Below, piece by piece: positions 42,562-52,181 of a stretch of 64,000 bases of DNA. Every line of letters begins with the position of its first letter. The stretch's first letter is position 1. The DNA comes from Skeletonema tropicum (taxonomy: Eukaryota; Bacillariophyta; Thalassiosirophyceae; Thalassiosirales; Thalassiosiraceae), in the NCBI GenBank assembly GCA_037178625.1, contig CM074131.1, positions 2,046,001 through 2,110,000 of the forward strand, given 5' to 3'. The notes under the pieces are model-generated. The model ran no database searches, was not told the origin of the DNA, and worked only from the letters and a program-made list of their open reading frames with translations. The translations under genes were made by a program, and so were the position numbers.

Positions 42562-44556
42562 TTATTTGAACCATTTTGGCTTTCCTACCTTCTTGGTTCC
42601 ATCTTGATCAGCCTTCTTCTTTGAGCTGGTATTTCCACCAAGCATAGATGATTTTCCAAGCATTCGCTGCATCAGCAACTCCTCTTTTGATGGGCCATTT
42701 CCACCACGTTTCTTACTATCGGCTCCTTTGTTCTGTTCCGCAGCAGCTGGTTTCGCAATTATTGGTTTCGCGTCAGGGAATGCTGCCGTCCCGCCTCCTG
42801 CAAGGAACAGTTCATCACGCAAAAACTTACCCGATGGAGCACCACTTGCTTTCCAGCTAACATGGATCTTGGATGCAGGCACCAGTTCTTCTTCTTCAAG
42901 AGTCTTGGTATCGATCAATAGCCGTCTCGGTGGAGCTACATACAAATCAAAATCAAGTGATTGTGCAATTGAAGGTTGAAACGATGATTCAATCACAGAT
43001 CGAATTGCAGAGACCTTTTCCCGGGGTAGGAATTTGGCGTGGAGATGAGTTCCATCTGAAAAATTGATTCGAATCTGAGCGTGAGAATACACTTTCGCCT
43101 TCTTCATCCGTTCCAAATCCCGCATAGCTTTGGTAGTAAATCCTCCCTCCTCTCGTTTCTTCCGTTCCTCTTCCATGCGTTTCATTCGTGCTGCAATCAA
43201 TGATGAATCCCCCCTTCCTCCAGTTGTCCCTCCCCCTTCGGATGGTGTGGTATTTGAAGAAATTATTCCAGTTGGACCACTGCCAGCTTTATACGCCACC
43301 AGTCCTCGGTCCATCTTGACATCGGATTGAATCTGACGCTCTATTCTGTCCTTTCTTTGATTGCAGCTGTTGCAGCTGTCGTTCTGTGTTAGACAATCCT
43401 GCATCCATATATGGGTCGGGAGCACCCATCGCTGCACTTTGGACATTGTAAGAATGGCCTTTGTAGATATTGAACCCAGAAGAAGAAGACTGTCTATTGG
43501 ATGATGCTGCAGCTGGAGCAGTAGGTGCTGCAAAATGTCGATTTGGGTAATGCAGCTGGAGCCTTTGGAACTGAAGGCAAATCATCTTTATCAATACTCA
43601 AATCTTTCAATGCAGATTGAACCAATACCTTCCTAGCATGGAGTAAAGTATCCCTTGATTCATTCTCAGATGTCATCTCCAAAGTTTCTGGCTGGACATT
43701 CCCTCCTCCTCCACCGCCACCACCATCCAAACGCAGGATATTTTGGGATAAATCCAATGGAATACAAAAATTGGAGTCCTCCTTTAACACGCCCCACTTT
43801 CTTATCAAATGTAGCATTGGCACAACGGAGAGAACGAACTTTTGGCTCGTTGGGGCGAGAAAGTAGATTGTCAATGATTTTGAGGAGAGTAGTGAGGCAA
43901 TCTTTAGTTGCAGCGTCAAAGTTTGACTCGAGAATATTGGACCAAGCTTCTTCTGGTGTCATTTTGGCCATTGTAGATTGTTGACTATCATCATTTGCTG
44001 GTGAATTGTCTGTGCTTGCTGTCATATCTATTTCCATGGGTGTAGTAGTAGAAGACGTTGGCATCGATGTTGTTGTTGCGTCAACAATAACATCTGAGCC
44101 TCTCTCCATCACAGTAGCGACAGGAGAAGTAGCCACTGCAGGTGCTGATATGGCAACTGGTTTGATATTTAGAGAAGAAGCAGCTGACGCAACTGCATTG
44201 TTCACTAGACTGCTTGGTCCGCTATGGGCAGCACCATCAGCACCGCCGACAATGTCTAACGTTAGAACAACGCCCGCTTGACCGTTATCTCCATCCAGTA
44301 TTTGCTTCAATGTTGTAGATTCCCATTGAGATCTCAACACAACATTTCGCATGCACACCAAGGTTGCTCCCGACGCAGCAGGTCCATCTTGGAACAGGGA
44401 AGGCGGTAGTGCAGACTCCAACCTGAGCACGACTTCGAGAAGAGTTGTCTTTAGTGTAATTGGATCTGCGGTGGTGGGCACATTGAGACGCGCTCCGTTC
44501 CATCCACAGCGAAGTAATACACGAAGTGGAGACTTCTTGGCTTTGGTTGGCTTCAT
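42562..44556 (-). CDS. TUG/UBX-like PUB-UBX protein, frame broken three times
   Basis: The ATG at 44556 (MKPTKAKKSPLRVLLRCGWN) opens a TUG-type ubiquitin-like domain, followed by an Ala/Ser/Thr linker. A PUB domain follows: MTPEEAWSNILESNFDAATKDCL, NEPKVRSLRCANATFDKKVGRVKGGLQFLYSIGF. The C-terminus is a UBX domain (SHAQIRINFSDGTHLHAKFLPREKVSAIRSVIESSF). Between PUB and UBX the reading frame must move three times, near 43738-43755, 43535-43550 and 43345-43362. Each shift is as if one extra base were present. The peptides across each break look coding (GGGNVQPETLEMTSENESRD; FNIYKGHSYNVQSAAMGAPD). The three shifts sum to zero. Options: assembly indels, a dead gene, or programmed frameshifting. 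UBX and PUB both bind CDC48/p97. Confidence 0.7.
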
Positions 44557-44761
44557 GATCAAGTCTATAGGAATCTTTTCAATTTCTATGCACAATGTTC
44601 AATGCAATCAATATATGTTGTGAACGATGCGATGCAGAAAGTCAAAAGAAAAAAAGAACCGAGGCGAAAGCTACCTCTACCGGGCAAATAAAAAAAGATG
44701 TTGTTGATTGCCCCCGGTTTTGTAATATCTCTAATTCTACATCGTACAATATGTTGAATGT

Positions 44762-45054
44762 GTAGGATTATGTTAGGGCGCAAGCCCTGTTGCCCTAAAT
44801 AAAGGTCTGATGACGGAGCCAAAAATATCTTTGCTCTTATTGCTTGATGCTTGCTTCTTGCTTCTTGTTCCAGAACTGTGCAATTTATATACTCTTTAAT
44901 AATTTAATGATGACAACTTCTACCAATGCACCAGAAGATGATACTACGCTATGCCCCTACACTCTCAAACCAATAAGCTCTATCGACAAGTCGGAATTGG
45001 CGATAATCAACCCCGCAAATCCAGAGTGTGGACATCAATGCTCATTGCCTCACC
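44762..45054 (+). pseudogene. 293-bp duplicated 5' end of the RING-like gene (copy 1, truncated)
   Basis: Identical base for base, as far as I compared, to 47114-47406, 2352 bp downstream. It includes the 5' leader and the first ~69 codons of the RING-like gene, then breaks off at CTCACC into unrelated sequence of the element. The open frame continues as a chimera to 45179 but loses the second half of the zinc-binding residues. It also has a 25-bp match (44735-44759) to the start of the element just upstream, suggesting a tandem duplication. Confidence 0.85.
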
Positions 45055-45106
45055 ATATTACTTCTACATCGTACAATATGTTGAATATGTACAAGTGGAT
45101 AAAATT

Positions 45107-45127
45107 CCGGTGTAAAAGTTACACCGG
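45107..45127. repeat. 21-bp palindromic repeat, element side A
   Basis: Arm CCGGTGTAA, centre AAG, arm TTACACCGG: a perfect palindrome apart from the three central bases. An identical copy is at 46924-46944 and a partial one near 47043. It could be the recombinase's crossover or binding site. Confidence 0.75.
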
Positions 45128-46923
45128 GTACAAAAGGCCCTGTCAACGGGGTATAATTTGCCTCCAAGGTGTCCGCTAGTGCCCAAAAGACCGCCCACTC
45201 CAGACCACGCAAAGTTACAGCAATGAAACGAATGAGGTTGTTGATGTAAAAATGTATATTATTTTATGTAGACCTACACAAGATTATCCTCTGCCTATTG
45301 CTGTTGTTTTGTGATCTCCAAAACTTTGGAATGCGCTCTTTCAGCCAGCGGTCAGCTTTGGCCATTGCCATTGCCGCAAGCTTGCCATCTTGGTCCAAGT
45401 CCGAACAGTTGAATATGGCGGCGATATCCATAATATTTCGTCTCGATATCGAGACAGGCAGCTCATCTTACCACATTCAAATCACCTGCGTTTTGACGAA
45501 AGTGATACATTCCCGTCACACCTCCAAGCTTCCAGCCCGCTCGTAGACACAAGGCAACAATCGATGGGCCCACAGTGCTGGCATTGGCGACCATACTTCC
45601 GACGCCTTTCAAGTAGAATGAGTACCAAGTTCTTGCCAGTCGATCCCAATGTTGTAAAAAACATCCTTGATTTCCTCAAAGAGATCATGCATTCGACTAC
45701 TCTACCTAGTATACTGGTTGGTGCCAGAAAACACGCAAAGATCTACCTTGCGAACAGCACGAGACAGATGTGAGGCTTTTCTTGATTGGCGAAGCAGTGC
45801 TATGGGCCGTGCATGCCTCACGCTGCTTACTCTTCTCCTTCTCAAATACAAACAATTCAAGTAAACTTCCTCGAAGTCAATGCGTATCATTTTCACATTC
45901 AAACAGTTCTCACTGCTCTTCATCAAGTTCCAGTCCAAAAGAAGCATGAGATGATTGAAAATATCTCTTTCTCTCCACTTTCAATGCTCTGAAATTATCT
46001 CCTACGCTTCGGATTTCATCACGTCTTTGCCCTTCGTGAGCTTGAGACCGAGTTGTTGCTTTGCTGCAGCAACGTGGCGTGTTATTAATGTAGGTCCCAA
46101 GATCTTGCGCAAAAGGCATCTCCACTGTTGCTACTGCTACTTTGTAGACCCAAGCAATTGCACTGCGTATTCCATAATATTGCTCTACCGATTGGAAGAC
46201 TCTACCATCTTCGACTACCATGTCGGGGGTGATTTCATCTGTTTATCTTCAGCGCCTTCATGTACTTCTCGGCGCATGAACGTTCAACCACAGCAACATT
46301 AAACTTAGTAGTCATATGTACTCCACAACTGTATCATAATCAAGAGCTTCACTGAGGAAACTGATATGGTGGTGCCTATCACGCAATGGTTTGAGCGCGT
46401 CAACAGCATCGACGATATAATTTCGGGGAGCCGTCCTCTTGCGATCATTTTTGTTCTGATCTTCAATGTCAGCATCGATCATCTTTTCCAGGTGCTCATC
46501 GTTAAAGCGGTTATCGAAAAGACGTACCAAACCAAATGAGGTAAGTTGCAACGCTGCCGTCATCAAAAAAACTATTTTTTTTTATATCATATCACTTAGG
46601 ATCTTTTCAACACGATCGGTGGATGCCCTTGCACTTGCATTGGCAGCAGGAGAGGTTGTTGCGGGAAGCATATTCGCAGCAGTGATTTCGCCGGCGCCTT
46701 CTTCTTGTTCTTGCTGGGGCGGCCCTTTGACTTCATTGGATTCGGCATCTTTGTCGGTGGTGATTGTGAGTTGGATAGTAGTAGTGTGTGATAGGGTGCC
46801 ATGTCGATGGCGATGCAGTGTCAGTGTGGCGAGTTTTTGAATTTTGGTGAACACATGAACGTACTTTACGGGCATCGCCGCAAAAAGCATGACCATGGGC
46901 AGTCCACTGGGCTGGTTTGTCTC

Positions 46924-46944
46924 CCGGTGTAAAAGTTACACCGG
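46924..46944. repeat. 21-bp palindromic repeat, element side B
   Basis: Identical to 45107-45127 and in the same orientation, 1817 bp away. The pair brackets the recombinase remnants, which suits core sites of a tyrosine-recombinase element. Confidence 0.75.
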
Positions 46945-47198
46945 AAGTTGGTGTAATATCGTGTATTTTTACTTGCCGCAGCAAAGAGCCAACAAAGCAA
47001 GACGGATTGAGACAAAATATATTCGTGTATTTCAAGAAAAAGTGTAGAAGTTACACCGGGACAGTACACAGAATACCGAATTCCGCCGTATTTTACACCG
47101 TAATTTTTGGTAAGTAGGATTATGTTAGGGCGCAAGCCCTGTTGCCCTAAATAAAGGTCTGATGACGGAGCCAAAAATATCTTTGCTCTTATTGCTTG

Positions 47199-48038
47199 AT
47201 GCTTGCTTCTTGCTTCTTGTTCCAGAACTGTGCAATTTATATACTCTTTAATAATTTAATGATGACAACTTCTACCAATGCACCAGAAGATGATACTACG
47301 CTATGCCCCTACACTCTCAAACCAATAAGCTCTATCGACAAGTCGGAATTGGCGATAATCAACCCCGCAAATCCAGAGTGTGGACATCAATGCTCATTGC
47401 CTCACCTTGTATCTTACGTACACGATGCTCATGCAGGATCCACGCACTTGTGTCCAGTCTGTCTTCAATCGAAAGTGACGGTTATATGTGATGGAAATGC
47501 TCATAGAGTTTTACATGCAGGGGAAGGCGGAAATGATGAGAAGGAACAAAAAATTGTCTGCTTGCGGTATGGTCCAATACATTACTATCTTTCTATTCAG
47601 TCTAATTCGTCGCGTATGACTGCAACAACCAGTTGTGCTCTATCTCGGATAGGAGTGGTACTAGGGGTGGATGTCAAGCATGGAATGAAGATAATACATA
47701 ATGGCAAAATCATCTACCCTGACAAGGCAACAAACAACAATGTGTCGGAGAAGATATTGTCTATATCGTCTCTTGACATTTCCAAGAAACGAAAGAAGCC
47801 GTCACTGGTTGTTATGGGGGTAAGGAAACGACAAGTGCAATGGAAGGGGCCAATATCAAACGCTTCTCTTGGAGTCAAAGACGTTCTCTTTGCACTTGTC
47901 AGTATGTTGACACCAAGATCCTTGCTAACTAACATGTCATTGGGAATGGTTTGGACAATAAACACTACAAAATCTTTGCTTGGCGGTTTGTATCTATTCG
48001 TGCAATCCATGTTATATCCGCCACAGCACAGAGATTAA
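47199..48038 (+). CDS. RING-like zinc-finger protein, intact copy
   Basis: One exon, 279 residues from the ATG at 47199; ATGs at 47259 and 47262 would skip a hydrophobic start. A RING-like cross-brace is spelled C-x2-TLKPI..., NPECGHQCSLPHLV and LCPVCLQ, with Cys/His pairs in a non-standard spacing. The middle and C-terminus have no certain family; GMKIIHNGKIIYPD looks faintly ubiquitin-like. Its first 293 bases including leader are repeated at 44762-45054, so the promoter just upstream is partly element-derived. A ubiquitin-ligase role is a guess from the zinc finger. It converges on TMCO1 80 bp away. Confidence 0.7.
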   Translation: MLASCFLFQNCAIYILFNNLMMTTSTNAPEDDTTLCPYTLKPISSIDKSELAIINPANPECGHQCSLPHLVSYVHDAHAGSTHLCPVCLQSKVTVICDGNAHRVLHAGEGGNDEKEQKIVCLRYGPIHYYLSIQSNSSRMTATTSCALSRIGVVLGVDVKHGMKIIHNGKIIYPDKATNNNVSEKILSISSLDISKKRKKPSLVVMGVRKRQVQWKGPISNASLGVKDVLFALVSMLTPRSLLTNMSLGMVWTINTTKSLLGGLYLFVQSMLYPPQHRD

Positions 48039-48118
48039 TAAATGATGAAACAGTTTCTCTTATTTAAGGCACACAACATAAGAAATGATATTGTATTCGG
48101 CATATATACCAATATTTT

Positions 48119-48913
48119 CTATGACACCTTCTTTTGGAGCCCCGTCACTTCATCTGGATCTACACCGAATGACTCCATCATTTTCTTGCCTTGTGGACTA
48201 TTCATTAAAGTTCCCACCCCGTCATCTGCACCAGGTGGTGGTTTCACGCCAAGAATCATGTTTATCACAACTTTAACAGACATGTTGCACAGAAAGTAAA
48301 TGAATGCAAAGGCGCATGCCTGGGATGCATGATTAATATCCGGAGAGAGCGGTGCCACTGGTTTTGTAATTGACTCCCCATCTGCCCCAAGGGCTTTCAC
48401 CCAAAGAAAGTGAAACTCAGTGGAACTTTCGAAACCCGCAGCCCCGGCCAAACCACGAAATGTCATCATCTTTTGCAGTAAATGAAAGGGCTCAAATGGT
48501 AAGAGTGCCACAATCTTTCCAGAATACTCGCTTGCTAGGACTCGGTATAGAATAAAGAATACAACTGCTGTGTAAAAGTTAGCAGAGGTATGACGACGTG
48601 CCACCTCTGCAGCAGCGGCAGTTACATCATTGCTTTCAAATTTGAGTCTCTTTTCATCCTTCTCCAATGATTTGGACGATATTTGTTGAGAAGATTTCTT
48701 CCCTGGATTTGTCTGCCGTTGTTCCTGATAGAGGAGACGCTTTGCTGCTAATGCGGCAGCGGTCTTGTCGTGCTTATCTTTTGCTCGTTGGAATGTGGCC
48801 ACGGTTTTTTTGTAGCTGTCAGACTGAAAAATGTATTTTCGGCTCAATAGATCAGCTAGGATTTGAGTGACTCCCACGGATAGCACAATCTTCCCGATAT
48901 CGTTGACTGTCAT
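48119..48913 (-). CDS. TMCO1: TMCO1-like ER calcium-leak channel/translocon protein
   Basis: One exon, 264 residues. An N-terminal helix (MTVNDIGKIVLSVGVTQILADLL) is followed by a coiled-coil with many Lys, Gln and Ala, then a second helix (ANFYTAVVFFILYRVLAS), LPFEPFHLLQKMMTFRGL, and CAFAFIYFLCNMSVKVVINMILGVKPP. This is the TMCO1/GET1-EMC3-related order; the LPFEPF and CNMSVK phrases match TMCO1. The middle has an extra charged insert, and the C-terminal tail (PPGADDGVGTLMNSPQGKKM) is longer than in animals. TMCO1 acts in the ER, in the GEL/PAT/BOS multipass translocon and as a calcium-load-activated channel. The start is the only sensible ATG. Confidence 0.88.
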   Translation of the reverse strand: MTVNDIGKIVLSVGVTQILADLLSRKYIFQSDSYKKTVATFQRAKDKHDKTAAALAAKRLLYQEQRQTNPGKKSSQQISSKSLEKDEKRLKFESNDVTAAAAEVARRHTSANFYTAVVFFILYRVLASEYSGKIVALLPFEPFHLLQKMMTFRGLAGAAGFESSTEFHFLWVKALGADGESITKPVAPLSPDINHASQACAFAFIYFLCNMSVKVVINMILGVKPPPGADDGVGTLMNSPQGKKMMESFGVDPDEVTGLQKKVS

Positions 48914-49342
48914 GATTGTTATTTATTGCGGTGGTGAATGCTGTTGTTGTAGGTAGACAACGTTGGTAGACGACTGGGTGGCGGGCTGGGTAGTGATGTT
49001 GTAGTGGATACAAAAATAGTTCAGCATTGCACTTTGCATCTATCTGCAAGCAATGCAGCATTAATGTTTTAGCACCACAAGGGATTAGCACAATGTAAAT
49101 TCAAATGCTATCTAAAGATTGCACTCTAGATTTTATTTATCTTTACAATTCGTGAATCAATTTACATGAACATAGATTGTTTTACTCAGATCTCTCTATG
49201 AATCGAGTCACGAGTAAGAAATTGGTATATCCATCTTTCTCATGAATCCATTTTCAATTTTATTTGCGTATGCCTTTTTTGCATTCAATCAACAGTCAAA
49301 CTGTTGAGTTCCAGGGTTGAGTAATCTACGCATCTGTGAACC
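48914..49342. other. Intergenic, nothing recognised
   Basis: About 430 bp upstream of TMCO1. AT-rich, with no gene or repeat I can support before the inverted-repeat element begins at about 49343. Confidence 0.5.
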
Positions 49343-50950
49343 AGCTGTATCCACTCCGTACCCACCGAAAAAATACCTAGGTATCAGGTATTTTTTGGGT
49401 ATTGGGTGTAACTATTGCGTACGTACCTGCTCGATTTCTGTATGGGTACTTACCTGATACGTACGTACCTAAGGGTAACTACCTTCTGGGTACTCCTAAT
49501 CAGGTACAAAAGAGCTCGAAATACCCGTAAAATAGCGAAATTTACCCCTGAAATGACCAAAATTCTTCATAAAAGTACCCATTCAAGGACCTGATTCGCA
49601 CCTAACGGGGTCACCTAGGTAATGGGTACGTAACCATGTATTCACCCCGAAATTCAACTCGAGTTGCACGCCTCGACCGTACTGGGATCCCACGTAGCCC
49701 TCCCTGTAGACGAATTGAATTTCGTCCAAAATGTTTGCAAGAAGGTCCAAAAAGCACCTTTTCACGCACTAATTTTGAGCTTTTTGCCCATGCGACGAGT
49801 TGAATTTTGAGTTGAATTTTTTGAGTTGAATATTCAACTCGAAAATACTAGTTCCTACGCAGACTGAATACGCTAGAAGATCCTGCTGCCGCCGTTTTCA
49901 CGTGCCTCTAGTACATGAGTGATGACGAATGAGCAAGTACTGCCAAGAACAGCAATAATAATCTAATGCATTAACTATTTCTACTCTTCCTACACCTGCT
50001 TGCACTCTCTGATTCAGGATTGAGGCTTTCATGGCCACTTCATTCCTCATCTGCTTGCACCTTTTTTTATAAACTTGTGCATCAGAAATGCTTGCAATGT
50101 ATACATTCATATTACACTACGCAACCTTCTCTGCTGACACAGAGCCTCAGGCCGGCTCAAAAAGAGTTTTCTCTATATGCCATTGCCGATGTTTTTCATA
50201 GTACAAGCTGATTGTTGTGTGTGGACAGATTTTGTACGGAGATGTGCCCTCTTTCATTAGCGACAAAGCAATATGCATACGCGAACGACGCAGCCACCAA
50301 CGCCCACAAAAACCCATCCTGTGACGGAGCAGATCAGTATGAACGATTATATGAATAAATATACTGCGAGAAGAGACGGTAGCTTCACCCAACGTATCTT
50401 ATATGGTTGATGTCGAGCGACGTCAAAAAGCATCATCACGTGTTGAGTGTTTATTCGAGATCGACAGCGCTTCAAAAAGTACCATATTGTCGGCAGCATC
50501 ACATATGTTCTCCGTGTATTTTGGTTCGGTTGCATGCCAATCGTCTAGGGTGTAGCAGCAGTCGACGTGAGAGTTGTGGTGCCAGCACACAAAAAGTGAT
50601 GTCTGTGCATTATTTGCGTAAATACGGTGGTTACACGAGAGTGCTGTCTTCAGAATTTGATCCGTAGGAGAGTCTTGAGAGAGGAGATAATCTTTTATCA
50701 TTCGTCCAGCACTTCCCACTTGTTTGTTGCCTCTCGTCGGCGCAGAAGTGTCATCATCATCTTGCTGGTGTGTTCGGTGATGGTGATTTCACGATGAAAG
50801 GGCTTAGAGTATTTCACTACACGATAAGTTGAATTTTGAGTTGCATCTTTTTGCAAAAATTGCGTAATACGTACCCAGTCGAAAATACGGATGGGTATTA
50901 CCCAATACGTAGGTACCTACGTTTTTTCGGAGTAGGTATACAGCCCTGCT
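49343..50950. mobile_element. Putative non-autonomous element with imperfect terminal inverted repeats
   Basis: The left end (about 49343-49395) reads GCTGTAT..CCACTCCG and CCGAAAAAATACCTAGGTA. The right end (about 50900-50950) is, in reverse complement, GCTGTATACCTACTCCG AAAAAACGTAGGTACCTA. That is an imperfect inverted repeat of some 40 bp. Inside lie TACGTACC/GGTACCTA-type words, repeated TTGAATTTTGAGTTG at 49800 and 50830, and no open frame with a recognisable domain. No target-site duplication was established. A MITE, or a deletion derivative of a larger DNA transposon, fits best. Confidence 0.5.
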
Positions 50951-51231
50951 GTGAACTATGAGTTACACCTATGACCAATGGAAATGAGATTGCTTTGGCT
51001 TTGGACTCACCTACCAACACAAGCGAGCATACCCAGCACAATATCTACTTGATAAGCAAGAGGCAAGAGTCTGGCAAGAGCATCGAGCAGGCAACAGGCA
51101 TCAGACAGGCAGCGAATCATACAATAGCCACACCTAAGCGAAGGGCGATGCTTACATGCTAGATATCTTCCATCATTGAGATTCATTGCTCGATTTTGAG
51201 GCGGAGATAAGTACGGTTGTAACAGACAATA

Positions 51232-52044
51232 ATGCAGAGGCGGGTGCGCCACACTGCAAAAGGCAGTACTACTGCATTGCCACTGAGAGTCAGGAATGAT
51301 GAGTACCCTCGAAAAACTCGCACAGCAGCTCGAAGGAATTTCTCAAAAAGGGCAGTGATTATCACCATGATCATTTTATCAATTTTAACGCTGGTCGGTC
51401 TCATCGTAGTGTGGGAATCAGTTATGTCATTCTTTGGATCATCGTCGCCATCAGGTAACTCACTTCAAAATGATGCTGCCCAGAACAGTAGACACCTTGA
51501 TAAATCCCATTTTTATACACAACGTCCTCTTGACCAATTCTCTGAGCTCAAGTATGCCCTAGAACACAGCAAACTCGTGCTATTATACTTCGCTGCATCG
51601 TGGTGTCCCATGTCTACTCCAATATCTAATGCACTGGACGAAGCATTCGGGAAAGATGATATGTTACTAACTCATAATGGACAGAGAAAGACGCTTTCGA
51701 TAGTATACGTATCATCTGACAAAACTCTCGAACAGTATACAGAGTATACTCACAAACGAAAATGGCTCCCGATACCATTTGATTCGCCAGAAATAAACCA
51801 ACTCAAGCGACACTTTGCTACGTGCGCACATAGAGAGTTAGAGGAATTACAAATTGATAGAAAGCATGAGATTCCAACAGGAATTGTAATTGACAGCAGA
51901 ACGCAGGGTATCGTAACAACGAGCGGTGCAGATGACGTGGAAGAAATGGGAGCTGAGGCGTTGGAGCATTGGCTGAAAATGCAAGGATGGGCAAGTCAAA
52001 TGGCGAACAGTATAGCTCATCAAAATGACGGCAACATTGCTTAG
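51232..52044 (+). CDS. Thioredoxin/nucleoredoxin-like membrane protein with altered active site
   Basis: One exon, 270 residues. A basic N-terminus is followed by a membrane helix at 41-62 (AVIITMIILSILTLVGLIVV), making a type II topology. The second part has a thioredoxin-like fold: KLVLLYFAASWCPMSTPI with W124-C125-P-M-S128, then LSIVYVSSDKTLEQYTEY as in tryparedoxin/nucleoredoxin, and the cis-Pro loop EIPTGIVID. The second active-site Cys is Ser, so it could do mixed disulfides but not normal dithiol exchange. The C-terminal region (TSGADDVEEMGAEALEHW) matches the family. Two other Cys are few. The luminal side (secretory or periplastid) is inferred from the anchor. Confidence 0.75.
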   Translation: MQRRVRHTAKGSTTALPLRVRNDEYPRKTRTAARRNFSKRAVIITMIILSILTLVGLIVVWESVMSFFGSSSPSGNSLQNDAAQNSRHLDKSHFYTQRPLDQFSELKYALEHSKLVLLYFAASWCPMSTPISNALDEAFGKDDMLLTHNGQRKTLSIVYVSSDKTLEQYTEYTHKRKWLPIPFDSPEINQLKRHFATCAHRELEELQIDRKHEIPTGIVIDSRTQGIVTTSGADDVEEMGAEALEHWLKMQGWASQMANSIAHQNDGNIA

Positions 52045-52181
52045 TCAAAAAATGGAATAATTGAACTGTTCTCTCTCTTTTTCTAGTCTAGCATTTTTAT
52101 CGTCAACAAGATTGTGTACCGCGTTTAGACTGCAGTGTCTAGTACACCTTTGTCTTTTCCCAATTTCTTTTGAAATTTCAA

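Larger units (their letters stand above)
45055..47113 (-). mobile_element. Decayed Crypton-like tyrosine-recombinase element
   Basis: The minus strand between the two RING-gene copies carries ruined recombinase blocks in order. YYGIRSAIAWVYK at about 46180 recalls the core-binding region. WNLMKSSENCLNVKMIRIDF and FSGTNQY (45940-45705) recall the catalytic region. About 45625-45480 reads LGTHST-stop-K, then GVGSMVANASTVGPSIVALC and LRAGWKLGGVTGMYHF. In that family the stretch is HSxRKG...STV-P-I---LRAGW--G-V---Y, so the catalytic Arg is a TGA here and one base is lost right after it. Other stops and shifts break the frame throughout. CryptonS-like elements of stramenopiles fit best; a related tyrosine-recombinase lineage cannot be excluded. 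No intact ORF exists, so it is dead. Confidence 0.7.

Noticed and set aside
43338..43760. A normal intron explaining the frame changes in the PUB-UBX gene
   Set aside because: GT-AG pairs tried gave wrong phases or stops, and all sequence across the region looks protein-coding.
44762..47406. Treating the 293-bp direct repeats as LTRs of a retrotransposon
   Set aside because: They contain the leader and coding start of the RING-like gene, have no primer-binding site seen, and flank tyrosine-recombinase rather than reverse-transcriptase remnants.
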